Assembly: GCA_000310025.1 (NCBI GenBank)
Contig: FN648837.1
Span: 1 to 14,363 of the forward strand
Length of the DNA stretch: 14,363 bases
Source of the DNA: Ectocarpus siliculosus
Lineage: Eukaryota > Sar > Phaeophyceae > Ectocarpales > Ectocarpaceae
Reading direction: 5' to 3'
The notes under the pieces were generated by a model. It had not been told where the DNA came from. It ran no database searches and worked only from the letters and a program-made list of their open reading frames with translations. A program made the position numbers and the translations under genes. Positions 1-8,199 of this stretch are shown here, in pieces; position 1 is the stretch's first letter, and each line of letters opens with the position of its first letter.

Positions 1-2
1 GA

Positions 3-20
3 CCCCCCCCCCCCCCCCCC
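3..20. repeat. poly-C tract of 18 bases
   Basis: An uninterrupted run of 18 C residues at the left edge, followed by a small perfect palindrome at 23-36 (CAACTA, 2-nt gap, TAGTTG). Runs like this are slippage-prone and often sit at assembly joins, so the exact length is uncertain. Confidence 0.9.
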
Positions 21-376
21 TCAACTATGTAGTTGGTGCTCCGTTGACTTCCGACGTCGGACGGACAAACGTTTTTTCGCACTCATGCACATTCATTCTG
101 TTGGTAGCTTGCGGTGCGATGTTAGGATCAAGCGTGCGTGCCATCCGGCACGGCTGTGGGTGGGCCCTCTTAGTCTGTTCTTGTAGTAGGACTCTTTATC
201 TTATAATTGCGAAGCTACTGCTGTTGAAAGACAAAACAAAAAACGCTAGATGCTGTATTCAATCGTCAAGTGACCACATGCTTGCCGAAGCGAATAGTTC
301 GCCGCGTGCGATACAGCGGCCACACGACCTAAAAAAAAAAACACCCCCCAAAAAAGAAACTGCACAAGGAGAGCAG

Positions 377-508
377 CGAGACACACAACACGGACGTTGT
401 ATGGACCACACAACTTTACAAGCTGGGAGTTACCTCCAAAAATAAACACACTACGTTTCCAGAAAATGCACGATTTTTTTCAACGAGACACACAACACGG
501 ACGTTGTA
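377..508. repeat. 25-bp perfect direct repeat pair, 107 bp apart
   Basis: Positions 377-401 and 484-508 are identical over 25 bases, starting CGAGACACAC and ending GACGTTGTA. Both copies continue into a TATGGACCA motif, the second after a 5-base insertion (CTGTA). The repeat contains short complementary arms (ACAAC and GTTGT), and the second copy is followed by GTATGG-A-CCATAC, a 6-bp inverted repeat. A related GTATGGACCA motif recurs near 3095, and as GTATGGACTA near 3316. This is probably a trace of a small dispersed repeat; no family is recognised. Confidence 0.85.
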
Positions 509-1387
509 CTGTATGGACCATACACATAGCCATGCTGAATGGTCGTTCGTCAAACGGGCTACTACAGGGCAAAAAAAAAAGTCGCCGGGCATCGGTGTCA
601 GGCCGAAGTATATTTTGGAGCATGGGATCCGCTCTCCTTCCTGCTCCGCAAAGTACGCACGCATGTGATGCTGCCCCAAACATTTTTGCACTTACATTTC
701 AGCAGGTGTCATTCAATTCTTATGCAATGCTTGTTTCCTTAAGAGGAACTTCACCTACAAATATTTATTGCTTGTAGCACGCACAACGCAACGTACCAAT
801 GCTTTCTTCGCCTTTCACGAAACAAGTATCACACGGTTTTACGAGTGGCGTGAAACAAAAAAAAAAGTTGCCACCGTACCGTCCCCCCCGTCCTTTCAAA
901 CCTAGAATGGCAAGTGCTTCGGGCCTTCCAGGAACCACATCGACATGCATAACCAAGTACGAATGCAAGGGACGCCAAAACCCGAAGGTATCGAAAACAC
1001 GTTGTGCTAAACGAATGTGTCCCAGAAATATTTGGCGATGAAGCAGGTGCGCCACCTGGATCACCCCCACAGCAACGAGCCCCCCCATATCCCCACCCAA
1101 TTCCCTCTCGCTCTCATCCCTCCCTCATGCTGCGAGATATTCCTCCACCGCTCCGTCAACCTGCGACATGTTACCCGTCGCAAAAATAAGCGAGAAGGGC
1201 GATCGGGGGGGGACCGGGTGGGCGGAAATTGCACGGCAATACTGCTACTGTATAAAGTTTTTTTTTTTTGCGCAAGCACTCGAGACAACGTAGCAACAAC
1301 GTTGGTGGATGGCACACAACTATGATGGGGGCGTGGGATAGCTCAGAAAAGGCGGTTCCTTCCTACCGATGCCAGCGGAGAACAGGA

Positions 1388-1731
1388 TTAAGATATCATC
1401 GTGCAAGCTCTTTCTGTGGCGAGAAGAAAAATCACAGGGGTTGGCTGCCTGAATCGATTCTGGCGTTCGGAGATCACCTTCACTATTTCGTTCTTGAAGT
1501 CCTCCAGAATGCCGTAATCGGTACCCCGTTTCTCCGCGCTGTATCCTCGTTGTCGAGCTCTGCTTTCGCGCCAGCTGAGTCCTGTGCTCTCAGGAAGGCC
1601 TTTCCTCTACCAGCCGTCCACTCGGTCACGCGAGGAAAACACCATTTCTTAATCTGCTCTTCCGGCTGCATTACGTGCGATCGCCCCCTGCAGCGGCTTT
1701 TTCCCCTTGAAGGCGTAAAAAAAGTGGCCAC
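1388..1731 (-). pseudogene. possible frame-broken coding relic, unknown product
   Basis: I do not recognise the protein. On the minus strand two overlapping open frames have codon-like composition. The first runs from 1731 to 1483 and contains MQPEEQIKKWCFPRVTEW. The second runs from 1606 to 1388 and contains DYGILEDFKNEIVKVISE; it has no ATG. In the second core about 70% of third positions are G or C and many first positions are G, as in real coding DNA. The most protein-like part passes from the first frame to the second near 1520-1545. This could be a one-base frameshift in a decayed gene, or an unrecognised intron. The first frame begins at GTG directly after a TGA, so neither has a credible start. 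Each frame alone is within chance length. Confidence 0.28.
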
Positions 1732-2013
1732 GTTGCGGGACGCTCAAGTCAAGTTTTGTAGCATTCGCACCTCGAAAATTGGCGGGTGCGGGGTTAGCAG
1801 AGAGCGGTAGGTCTAGGATCAAACCTACCAGTATTTTTCTCGCTTCGTGGCCACGCACATTTGTTGACGACAATAGCCGCAGGGTGGTGGAGGGTATTCT
1901 GACGAATACATTGTACTGCTGTACCAAACAATCCGCCTCCTGTCTCACAGGGATCGCACGCTGGCAGAATGGCTGCAGCTGTGGATAACACGCACAACGC
2001 ATGACTGCGAAAA

Positions 2014-2020
2014 TATAAAA
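2014..2020 (+). promoter_or_regulatory. TATA-like box upstream of the 2052 ATG
   Basis: TATAAAA lies in an A/T-rich stretch about 32 bases before the ATG at 2052. If it were a TATA box the 5' leader would be only a few bases long, so this is weak support for the downstream frame and may be coincidence. Confidence 0.2.
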
Positions 2021-2051
2021 ATATGGTGCACAAATTGTGTACATAGTATTC

Positions 2052-2492
2052 ATGTCAGATTACCAAAAAAAACGATTTACCTATGCTGCCGACTTGACTG
2101 ACAGATTACAGCAGGTTTCGGAGATAAGCAGTAGTTTCGGCGACGCAGAAGTAGTATGTGCCCAGGCAGACTACTGCTGTACACCGACGCAGTGGGTAAC
2201 AGCAGCGCAGTGGCACCAGCATGCTTCGAAATGTAACGTACAGACAGAGTCAGAGGCCATGATACAAGAAAAGCACACATGTGGGTACAGCAGGTTTTTG
2301 AACCAAGAATACCACCAGACACATGCGTCGATATGCAGTGCGAGACGAAGAGTTGGGTTGATATTGCGGGTGCGCGAGTGGTGCGGCGAGACAAGAGAGC
2401 CGGGACGAGAGCGACACACACACACACACCGGGCGGCACACCAGGCGGACACACCAGGCGGACACACCAGGCTGACATACATAATCAGATGA
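2052..2492 (+). CDS. hypothetical 146-aa protein with two C-x13-HASxC motifs
   Basis: The family is not recognised. The frame starts at ATG and gives 146 residues. Residues 43-61 and 77-95 are two 19-residue segments, 34 residues apart. Each starts with Cys and ends His-Ala-Ser-x-Cys (C43/H57/C61 and C77/H91/C95). An aromatic residue sits at the same place in both (W48, F82), and extra Cys and His lie nearby (C36, C42, H55, H75, H88). The pattern resembles a zinc-binding repeat, but it matches no standard C2H2 or C2HC spacing I know. The His-Ala-Ser-x-Cys codons of the two segments are also similar as DNA, suggesting an internal duplication. The last third is Arg/His/Thr-rich because the frame runs through the CA repeat and minisatellite at 2414-2471; real coding may stop or splice before that. 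Length is at chance level, so the case rests on the paired motif. Confidence 0.3.
   Translation: MSDYQKKRFTYAADLTDRLQQVSEISSSFGDAEVVCAQADYCCTPTQWVTAAQWHQHASKCNVQTESEAMIQEKHTCGYSRFLNQEYHQTHASICSARRRVGLILRVREWCGETREPGRERHTHTHRAAHQADTPGGHTRLTYIIR
2414..2471. repeat. (AC)8 microsatellite plus 13-bp minisatellite
   Basis: An (AC)8 run at 2414-2429 is followed by three tandem units of CGGACACACCAGG. They lie at 2434-2445 (one base shorter), 2446-2458 and 2459-2471; the last two are identical. The unit carries its own ACACAC, so it may have grown out of the microsatellite. Confidence 0.9.
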
Positions 2493-3086
2493 CGAGAGAG
2501 ACAGAAAACTACTTCAGAAGTAGCTTCTCACACACCTGCTGCTGCAACCTCGAGGCCCGAGACATGATGGCTTCTCCTTTCAACAACCTGGCTGACGATA
2601 TCCAGCAAGGAGGACATGCTCTCAGCATCTTGCTGCTTCGCCCTTGCTCGCCTTGGCCTGAGGTGTTGTCTGGCGGCCTGCCGAGCACGGAAAACCGAAA
2701 GCGGCTGGACCTACAGCAGCGCCGTTAATCGCCCTGTTCGCTGCATCCAGCCGGGATTTGCCCTTGGTGACCACTAACTCGATCTATGTTGGGCCCTCCC
2801 GTGGTGTCGCGCGTGTGGGGACGTTGTCTGTGGAGAGCGTGGTGGGATTATAGGCGCATGCCCACTCGCCATCACACGCGGCGAGATTTATTTGGAAAGT
2901 TGCCGCGCAGCGCGTTTGAAATGAATCTTGCTGGCTTCCAAATATTTGGAATCGTAATTTGGAAATTTGGAACAGAGATTTGGAAACGATTAAAACGGCC
3001 CTTACAGGATGGTCGTCGTGACGTGACACATTTCTTGTTATTAGTATGGAAAAAAATAAAAAATAAATGGCTCGATTTTTGAATTT
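2493..3086. other. no supported gene
   Basis: Only short open frames with no start or codon support. The sole structure I see is the TTTGGAA cluster at 2891-2985. Confidence 0.55.
2891..2985. repeat. clustered TTTGGAA heptamers
   Basis: TTTGGAA occurs at 2891, 2945, 2958, 2966 and 2979, four of them within 41 bases. The first of those four lies in the palindrome CCAAATATTTGG. The spacing is irregular (13, 8 and 13 bases), so this is a degenerate simple repeat or a cluster of binding-site-like words. Confidence 0.7.
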
Positions 3087-3252
3087 CTACAGCAGTATGG
3101 ACCAGACGCCGACTTTACATGGAAGTCGTACGAGTGTCGACTTAGTTGTGCTGTCACAGCATCTTCCACGCACTTCTGCCAGTGCTGGTTTGTTGATTGG
3201 AGTCTTTTAGGTCGAGATACAGCAGTGGGATTCTCGTGTTGTGGAGGCAAAA
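3087..3252. repeat. copy A of a diverged duplicated block
   Basis: This block, starting CTACAGCAGTATGGACC, is repeated in diverged form at 3309-3696. Shared anchors, in order, include the CAGTATGGAC head, the GACGCCGA that follows it, a GTCACAGCATCTTCCACGC segment, GATTGGAGTCTT, and GTTGTGGAGGCAAA near the end. Copy A is continuous over about 165 bp. No coding frame is shared between the copies, so it is most likely a non-coding or non-autonomous element relic. Confidence 0.75.
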
Positions 3253-3308
3253 GTGAACCAGAGCAAAAAATTTTCATGCATAGCTCGATTACTGCTGCTG
3301 TGTTTTTG

Positions 3309-3696
3309 CTACAGCAGTATGGACTAGACGCCGAACGACGTCCGCGTGCTACAAGTACCGCAACGACCTAACGGGATGGGATACTTCTTGCCACGGCGAA
3401 CCATAGTACAATGCGATGCAAACATCCGTTCGTGTATCGCGCGGCTGCCACATGTGTCGACGACAGGTACACGTAGAGCTCTCGCCATGATGTCGTTACC
3501 GCGCAGGAGGACGCCTCGGAGATGTTCCACATGCATGCTACAACGACAGCAGTACTATTGTACACATAGATGTCGTAGGAGAGTGGAGTTGTGATGTCAC
3601 GGCATCTCCCACGCACTCTCCTACCGGTGCTTGTGTCGATTGGAGTCTTGTAGGCCGAAATACGAGTGGGTTGGACTCCCGGGTTGTGGAAGCAAA
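3309..3696. repeat. copy B of the duplicated block, split by about 235 bp
   Basis: Copy B matches copy A at its head (3309-3335) and again from about 3546 to 3696. Between them lie roughly 210-235 bases absent from copy A. The extra DNA is flanked by the 9-base word ACAGCAGTA at 3311-3319 and 3546-3554, as a target-site duplication or a repeat-mediated rearrangement would leave. A deletion in copy A is the alternative. The inserted stretch has no open frame that I would call a gene. Confidence 0.65.
3575..3624. repeat. perfect 11-bp inverted repeat (hairpin)
   Basis: GTAGGAGAGTG at 3575-3585 is the exact reverse complement of CACTCTCCTAC at 3614-3624, with a 28-base loop. It lies in copy B of the duplicated block. 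The matching positions in copy A pair only poorly, so the hairpin either arose in copy B or decayed in copy A. Confidence 0.8.
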
Positions 3697-3699
3697 CCT

Positions 3700-5800
3700 G
3701 CAACAACAGAGAAGGCGGTGTTCTATTTACTATAATAGAGTAATTCCGCTCAACTTTTTTTTTTTCGCGGCATGTGGTCGCATATTTCTTTGCCACTGCC
3801 GAAGAAGACCGCTGGATCTTTACGCAGTCCACCTTTTGCATTTATCATTTTACACTGAACGACGCAGGACGGGTCGACCTTCATCGTTGTTGTTGTTGCT
3901 GTTGTCTCCACATTAAAAACCGTTCCGACGTCCTCCTCGATACTTGTGGACTACCTGTTGGAAATTGTGGGAATCCCTTCATTCTGAGAGAGAGAGCCAT
4001 AGGTCGCCATCTGGCCTTTTCTTTTTTTGTATGCACTTTTCTTCTTGTGAAGTCTTGACGTTGCGCTTGCCATCGTCGCCGCGTAAGTGCTTGTGTCTTC
4101 AAACCTTCTCAGCCGGCCTTCAAACTTCTTGTTGATAAGTCTCCGTGTGGTAACTTCTCCGCGCATGAGTCATATGCAGCTATGACCTGCGCTTTGACTT
4201 TCACGATGGGTATTTAACCTCCCCGTCTTGCGTTGTGGTGAGTACCTGCGATATACAGAAGGATCGCTCCACGACGCAAACGTCGACGTATCCGGGTTTT
4301 TTTTGTTCCCTTCGCACTCCATCCTTGCCGCGGATTTCACACCGACTTCGAACGTGGGGTGCAATTTCCTCTCTTCGTACCTTCCTCGTCGGCCTTCTCC
4401 GTCGTCGTGTACATAATGTACAATACCTCCATTTTTCGGCTTTTCGATTCCGATAGACAAGACTACGGACTGACATGTTCCTTTCATCCCGGACAGGACC
4501 GCGCGCTCGTCGAGTGCCGAAATTCTTCATCACTTCCTTGCCTCTCCCAACACCGTCCCTTCTTCCCGCCCTTACAAATCCTCTCCCCTTCTTCTTCTTC
4601 TTCCCTTCCTCCCGGACACTCACCACCATCCGTTCTGGATGTTGGCCCACAGCCCCATTGGGGGGCGGGGGGCCAATACTTAACCCTAGTATTTGAAATC
4701 TATCGACGTCGTCACAAGCCAGGCGGGACCTCTACTACGCGCGCCGAAGCGACCACATCAACCAATGAGCCCATGCGCTCGACGACAATGGAAGTGGTGC
4801 GCTATTTTGCCCAAGAAACTTACCTGCCGCCGCCGACCGGTACATTTTGTCAGCAGTTTTCACAATAGCATTTGAGGAACACACGTGTGTCCCGCGGGAC
4901 GTGCAGCGCGGGCGCGGGTGGTTTAGGTCTTTGCTTCTTGGGCATGTGAAAAAAACAAGAACTAAAAGGCGCCGTGGCCACCACCGCTTCCGACGGGACA
5001 TCGTGGCGAGGCAGCCGCCAACCCTTTCCCTCAAACTCTACGCGAAGCCTTTAGGTAGCTGGCAACGATACCCCGAGACAGACCGTGTCATCCTGCTCCC
5101 CGATTACACGCAAGCTACGGAAACATCGATACACCACCCAGGGAAATATCGCTAGTAATCTCGCGAGTGGCCGCTAGTACTCCCACGAGCGTGAACGCTG
5201 CACGGCAGATACTTCTTACACTACTGTGTATACGGCTCTTGACATTACGGAAAACCTTTGCTCCGAACAGAGAAACCTGTCTGTTTAGTGGTCTTCACAG
5301 AAAGCTCACGACCATGCGAAACACTCCGTCGCGCAGCCCAAGTAGTTCACAGGTATAAAAAAAACAGGTTCACGCCCATCGTCACACGCCCATAGTCACG
5401 TCATCCCAACCCTCGACGACCACCCCGGCCTGATGTTGCGCCAGCCGCGTTTCCTCATCACCGTCATCGCAATCAGCTGTCTCCACCTTCGGATTGCACG
5501 ACCGAAGCATGACAAGCCCCATCTGCTGCGACCGCCTTCCATCGTCACATTCAACCTACCCGTTCAAAGGGTAAATTACACAAAAATCAAAGGAAAACAA
5601 AAGAAATCTGTCGCTGGCGACCGTTCGGAATGATGAAGGAAATAGGCAAAGCCCACCGCTCTCACTCGACACGTCAAGCCACGCAGCAAAAAACTAAACA
5701 AAACGAAATATCCTTGTACCCCTACTAGAACGAGTAGTGTACACCGGTCTGCTCTGTCTGCCCCCTCACATACCTACTACAAGACGCAGGCTAAACCTGT
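3700..5800. other. no supported gene; pyrimidine-rich DNA
   Basis: Longest open frames are a GTG-initiated plus-strand frame at 4359-4868 and a minus-strand frame at 4201-4650. Both are near chance length and biased in composition. The plus strand from about 4524 to 4615 is strongly C/T-rich and contains (CTT)5 at 4588-4602. A short GTT run lies near 3885-3900 and a T11 tract at 3755-3765. The pyrimidine bias could reflect an intron or promoter of an unseen plus-strand gene, but no exon pair can be defended. Confidence 0.5.
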
Positions 5801-5809
5801 GACCTCCAA

Positions 5810-6655
5810 TTAAAATACCAACGAGCAGGCAGCTATCGCCCCCGACATTGCGATAATCCATGCCGGGCCAGGCATACCGTGAGAAGGGCCAAAACGAATA
5901 CAGGCGACGAAACACTCTATCTCCCCACCCCTAGACTGGTGATAGCACGGATCGGTTCTTGGCCCGCGCCCTCTTTTGGTGCTCCTGGCTCCACCCCTAG
6001 ACTGGTGATAGCACGGATCGGTTCTTGGCCCGCGCCCTCTTTTGGTGCTCCTGGCTCCACCCCTAATTTGGTGATAGCACGGATCGATTCTTGGCCCGCG
6101 CCTTTTTTTTGTGCTCCTGGCTCCACCCCTAGACTGGTGATAGCACGGATCGATTCTTGGCCCGCGCCCTCTTTTTGTGCTCCTGGCCCCACCCCTAATT
6201 TGGTGATAGCACGGATCGATTCTTGGCCCGCGCCCTCTTTTTTTGCTCCTGGCCCCACCCCTAGACTGGTGATAGCACGGATCGGTTCTTGGCCCGCGCC
6301 CTCTTTTGGTGCTCCTGGCTCCACCCCTAGACTGGTGATAGCACGGATCGATTCTTGGCCCGCGCCCTCTTTTTTTGCTCCTGGCTCCACCCCTAGACTG
6401 GTGATAGCACGGATCGGTTCTTGGCCCGCGCCCTCTTTTTTTGCTCCTGGCTCCACCCCTAGATTGGTGATAGCACGGATCGGTTCTTGGCCCGCGCCCT
6501 CTTTTTTTGCTCCTGGCTCCACCCCTAGATTGGTGATAGCACGGATCGATCGTTTCCATCAACTGACGCTCCGATTCGTGTCCCGCACTGCTGGTACCAC
6601 CAAACCACACAACCGCCATGATTGATCTGTGATCCAAACTGCGTGTGGCCAGCAT
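5810..6655 (-). CDS. low-confidence ORF over the 66-bp array, Arg/Gly-rich repeats
   Basis: From the ATG at 6655 this frame gives about 281 residues. A non-repetitive N-terminal part of about 45 residues is followed by 22-residue repeats with the core GGARSKKRGRGPR, then about 38 non-repetitive residues. If expressed it would be a very basic, RG-rich, probably disordered protein, possibly nucleic-acid binding. Against it: a 66-bp unit keeps frames open automatically, the plus strand is just as open, and copies vary at amino-acid-changing sites. The non-repetitive ends show no domain. I keep it only because the frame extends past the array on both sides. Confidence 0.15.
   Translation of the reverse strand: MLATRSLDHRSIMAVVWFGGTSSAGHESERQLMETIDPCYHQSRGGARSKKRGRGPRTDPCYHQSRGGARSKKRGRGPRTDPCYHQSRGGARSKKRGRGPRIDPCYHQSRGGARSTKRGRGPRTDPCYHQSRGGARSKKRGRGPRIDPCYHQIRGGARSTKRGRGPRIDPCYHQSRGGARSTKKRRGPRIDPCYHQIRGGARSTKRGRGPRTDPCYHQSRGGARSTKRGRGPRTDPCYHQSRGGEIECFVACIRFGPSHGMPGPAWIIAMSGAIAACSLVF
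5927..6550. repeat. 66-bp tandem array, nine full copies plus a partial tenth
   Basis: Units start at 5927, 5993, 6059, 6125, 6191, 6257, 6323, 6389 and 6455, with a tenth broken off after 6550. Every unit is exactly 66 bp, so copies differ by substitutions only, even where T-run length varies. Variants fall at a few sites: AGACTGG, AGATTGG or AATTTGG near the start, GATCGGTTC or GATCGATTC, and GGT, TGT or TTT in the T-rich part. Units 1, 2 and 6 are identical. Because 66 is divisible by three, frames stay open through the array on both strands. The plus frame reads a 22-residue unit starting TPRLVIARIGSWPAP; minus frames read basic units such as GGARSKKRGRGPR. Most variable sites change an amino acid in both directions, so neither frame looks protected by selection. 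Confidence 0.97.
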
Positions 6656-6863
6656 GCTCGACTCAAAGGCACTTGATCTAGAAAACACATCAACTGCATG
6701 CCCTGGAGAGCCTAGGAGTCACTTGATCGCAGTGAACACAAACAAGTTCTTGCGTCGTGTCCTCCTCCTCCTGTCATTTTCCGGGTATGAATGTTCTGAG
6801 CAACGCGTCTCATCTGTCTTGTCCGCCTTCCTCCACTCCCGTGCTTCCCCGAGTCGGGCCCTT

Positions 6864-6944
6864 CGTTTCGAAGCCGGCGGAGCCCGCAGCTGAACCCCCA
6901 ATTGAGTTGCTGGCGTTGTCGGTGCCGTCGAGAGAAAACTCGAG
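6864..6944. repeat. left arm of an 81-bp inverted repeat
   Basis: This arm pairs with 7016-7096 in reverse complement over 81 bases with no gaps and 9 mismatches (about 89%). Shared words include CAATTG, CAGCTGCGGGCTCC and CTCGAG. The loop between the arms is 71 bases. Confidence 0.95.
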
Positions 6945-7195
6945 AATTTCGGCGATCGTCAGGACATCCGAAGTCGTGGAAAGCGACGCCTTCGTGATGC
7001 CAACGGCTTTTTTTTCTCGAGTTTTTTCTCGATGGCACTGACAACACCAGCACCTCAATTGGGGGGTCAGCTGCGGGCTCCCCCGGCTTTGAAACTCGAG
7101 GATTTCGGCGATCGTCAGGACATCTGAAGTCGTCGAATGCGACGCCTCCGTGATGCCAATGGCTATTTTTCTCGAGATTTGTTTATGGCACCGAC
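6939..7195. repeat. direct repeat of the spacer and arm start
   Basis: The loop of the inverted repeat, with its bordering CTCGAG (6939-7015), recurs at 7095-7170 with about ten differences. It is recognisable by ATTTCGGCGATCGTCAGGAC and TGATGCCAA. It is followed at 7171-7195 by a truncated third arm that again reads CTCGAG then ATGGCACCGAC. The order is therefore inverted arm, spacer, direct arm, spacer, partial direct arm. On the minus strand both spacers keep an open frame containing TTSDVLTIAEILEF, so they may derive from coding DNA of an unknown element. Confidence 0.93.
7016..7096. repeat. right arm of the 81-bp inverted repeat
   Basis: Reverse complement of 6864-6944 with 72 of 81 bases matching. 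The two arms could form a long imperfect hairpin in single-stranded DNA or RNA. The right arm is followed directly by the second copy of the spacer. Confidence 0.95.
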
Positions 7196-7431
7196 CCGCA
7201 AGTGGTCAAGGCGGTGGAAGCCGTTGAGAAGGCTTCCATCGTACAGTGGCTGCGGGTAGAGGGCGGAGCCAGCGTGGGCTTTCTGTGGAGGAGCCGTGGA
7301 GATGGGAAGCCTTAGAGAAGGGGGCAGAACTGCGGTACGGCATGTTTAGAATTTGCCCGTCTTTTATACCCTGTGGCGTGAGTGCCCCGGGGCGTTTTGT
7401 CGACACATAAATACGGCCCACCCATCGTGAA
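7196..7431. other. no gene seen
   Basis: Nothing recognisable between the inverted-repeat composite and the trinucleotide repeat. There are short open frames only, at chance length. Confidence 0.5.
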
Positions 7432-7666
7432 ATGTGTTGTCGTTGTTGTGGTTGGTGGTGGTGGTGGCGGTGTTGGTCGTGGCGGTGGTGTTTGTGGTTT
7501 TGGTTTTCTGTCGTCGTCGTTGTTGCTCTCGTTGCTATTGTCATTGTCGTCGTCGTCGTCGTTACGTTGTTGTTGTTGTTCTTGTCGCTATCGTTCTTGT
7601 TGTTGTCGTCCTAGTGGTCGTTGTCGTTGTGGTTCTTGTTGCTGTTGTCATTGTTCTTGTCGTCCT
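7432..7666. repeat. degenerate GTT/GTC/GTG trinucleotide repeat
   Basis: About 235 bases made almost entirely of GTN triplets with TGG and CTT variants. Open frames through it give low-complexity Val/Cys-rich peptides on plus and Thr/Arg runs on minus. These are products of the repeat and are not listed as genes. Confidence 0.95.
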
Positions 7667-7879
7667 ATGCTGAGACGCCACAGCGCAGCGGTCACATCTA
7701 CATTCAAGATGGAAACCCTCGGCCTCGTCTCTCCTCTTTGTCCGTAGAAAAACGTCTGCACTGTCAAACCCAAATTTCGCTGACAAGATTAACGACCACC
7801 AAACAAATAGCGATCCCTGCGATCCAGCCTCGTGCTGAAACTCACAACGCATCACGCGAATGCGGTTGGTGGTAACCGC

Positions 7880-8121
7880 TCAGCACCAACACGCCCCTCC
7901 ATCTTCCCCCGACGGGACTGCTTCTGACGCCATCAAGGCCTCCACCAATTCGAAAGGCACGTAGGCTTTGTGGCGAGCTCCCAGTGCCGTGAGAACAACG
8001 CGAAGCATAGGCATTCGCGATTGCATGTGCGGCAGGGTGTGGCCAAACCATGCGTACGCACCCGACAACATCTGACCAACGCGAAAGTTTGAACTTCTGA
8101 AGTAAGCCCTGTGACAACTGA
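7880..8121 (-). CDS. exon-like segment, unknown protein
   Basis: A minus-strand frame is open from 8197 to the stop at 7880. The part after 8121 is the most coding-like, with about 65% G/C at third positions and about 40% G at first positions. It contains MLSGAYAWFGHTLPHMQS and KAYVPFELVEALMASEA. Just upstream on the minus strand lies a good 3' splice site: CTAAT as branch-point candidate, then a pyrimidine stretch and TACCAG, ending at 8122. An exon starting at 8121 is my preferred reading. I recognise no domain and cannot place a donor, so 7880 is only the frame's stop. Two overlapping minus frames are also open here, which lowers confidence. Confidence 0.33.
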
Positions 8122-8199
8122 CTGGTACGCAAGGGATAGGAGGATTAGTGGGCGTAACGGGAACGGGTGTGCCAACGGAAAAAAATGTTCTGGTAGTCT

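Larger units (their letters stand above)
1..1387. other. no supported gene; A/T-tract-rich intergenic DNA
   Basis: No open frame here exceeds chance length and none shows a recognisable domain. The stretch is marked by long homopolymers: A at 331-341, 571-580 and 857-866, and T at 1258-1269. It also holds the direct repeat at 377-508. Short overlapping frames occur on both strands, but none has a clear start, codon signature or splice context. Confidence 0.6.

Noticed and set aside
4359-4868. Plus-strand 169-codon frame in the pyrimidine-rich region.
   Set aside because: GTG start, biased composition lowers stop frequency, near chance length, and a competing open frame lies on the minus strand.
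5927-6550. Possible CRISPR-like array.
   Set aside because: Units are contiguous 66-bp repeats with no unique spacers, and the context is eukaryotic.
5879-6625. Plus-strand 248-codon frame across the 66-bp array.
   Set aside because: It starts at GTG and is open because the unit length is a multiple of three. There is no independent evidence of coding.
7434-7673. Val/Cys-rich and Thr-rich open frames through the GTT/GTC repeat.
   Set aside because: They follow automatically from a trinucleotide repeat without stop triplets.
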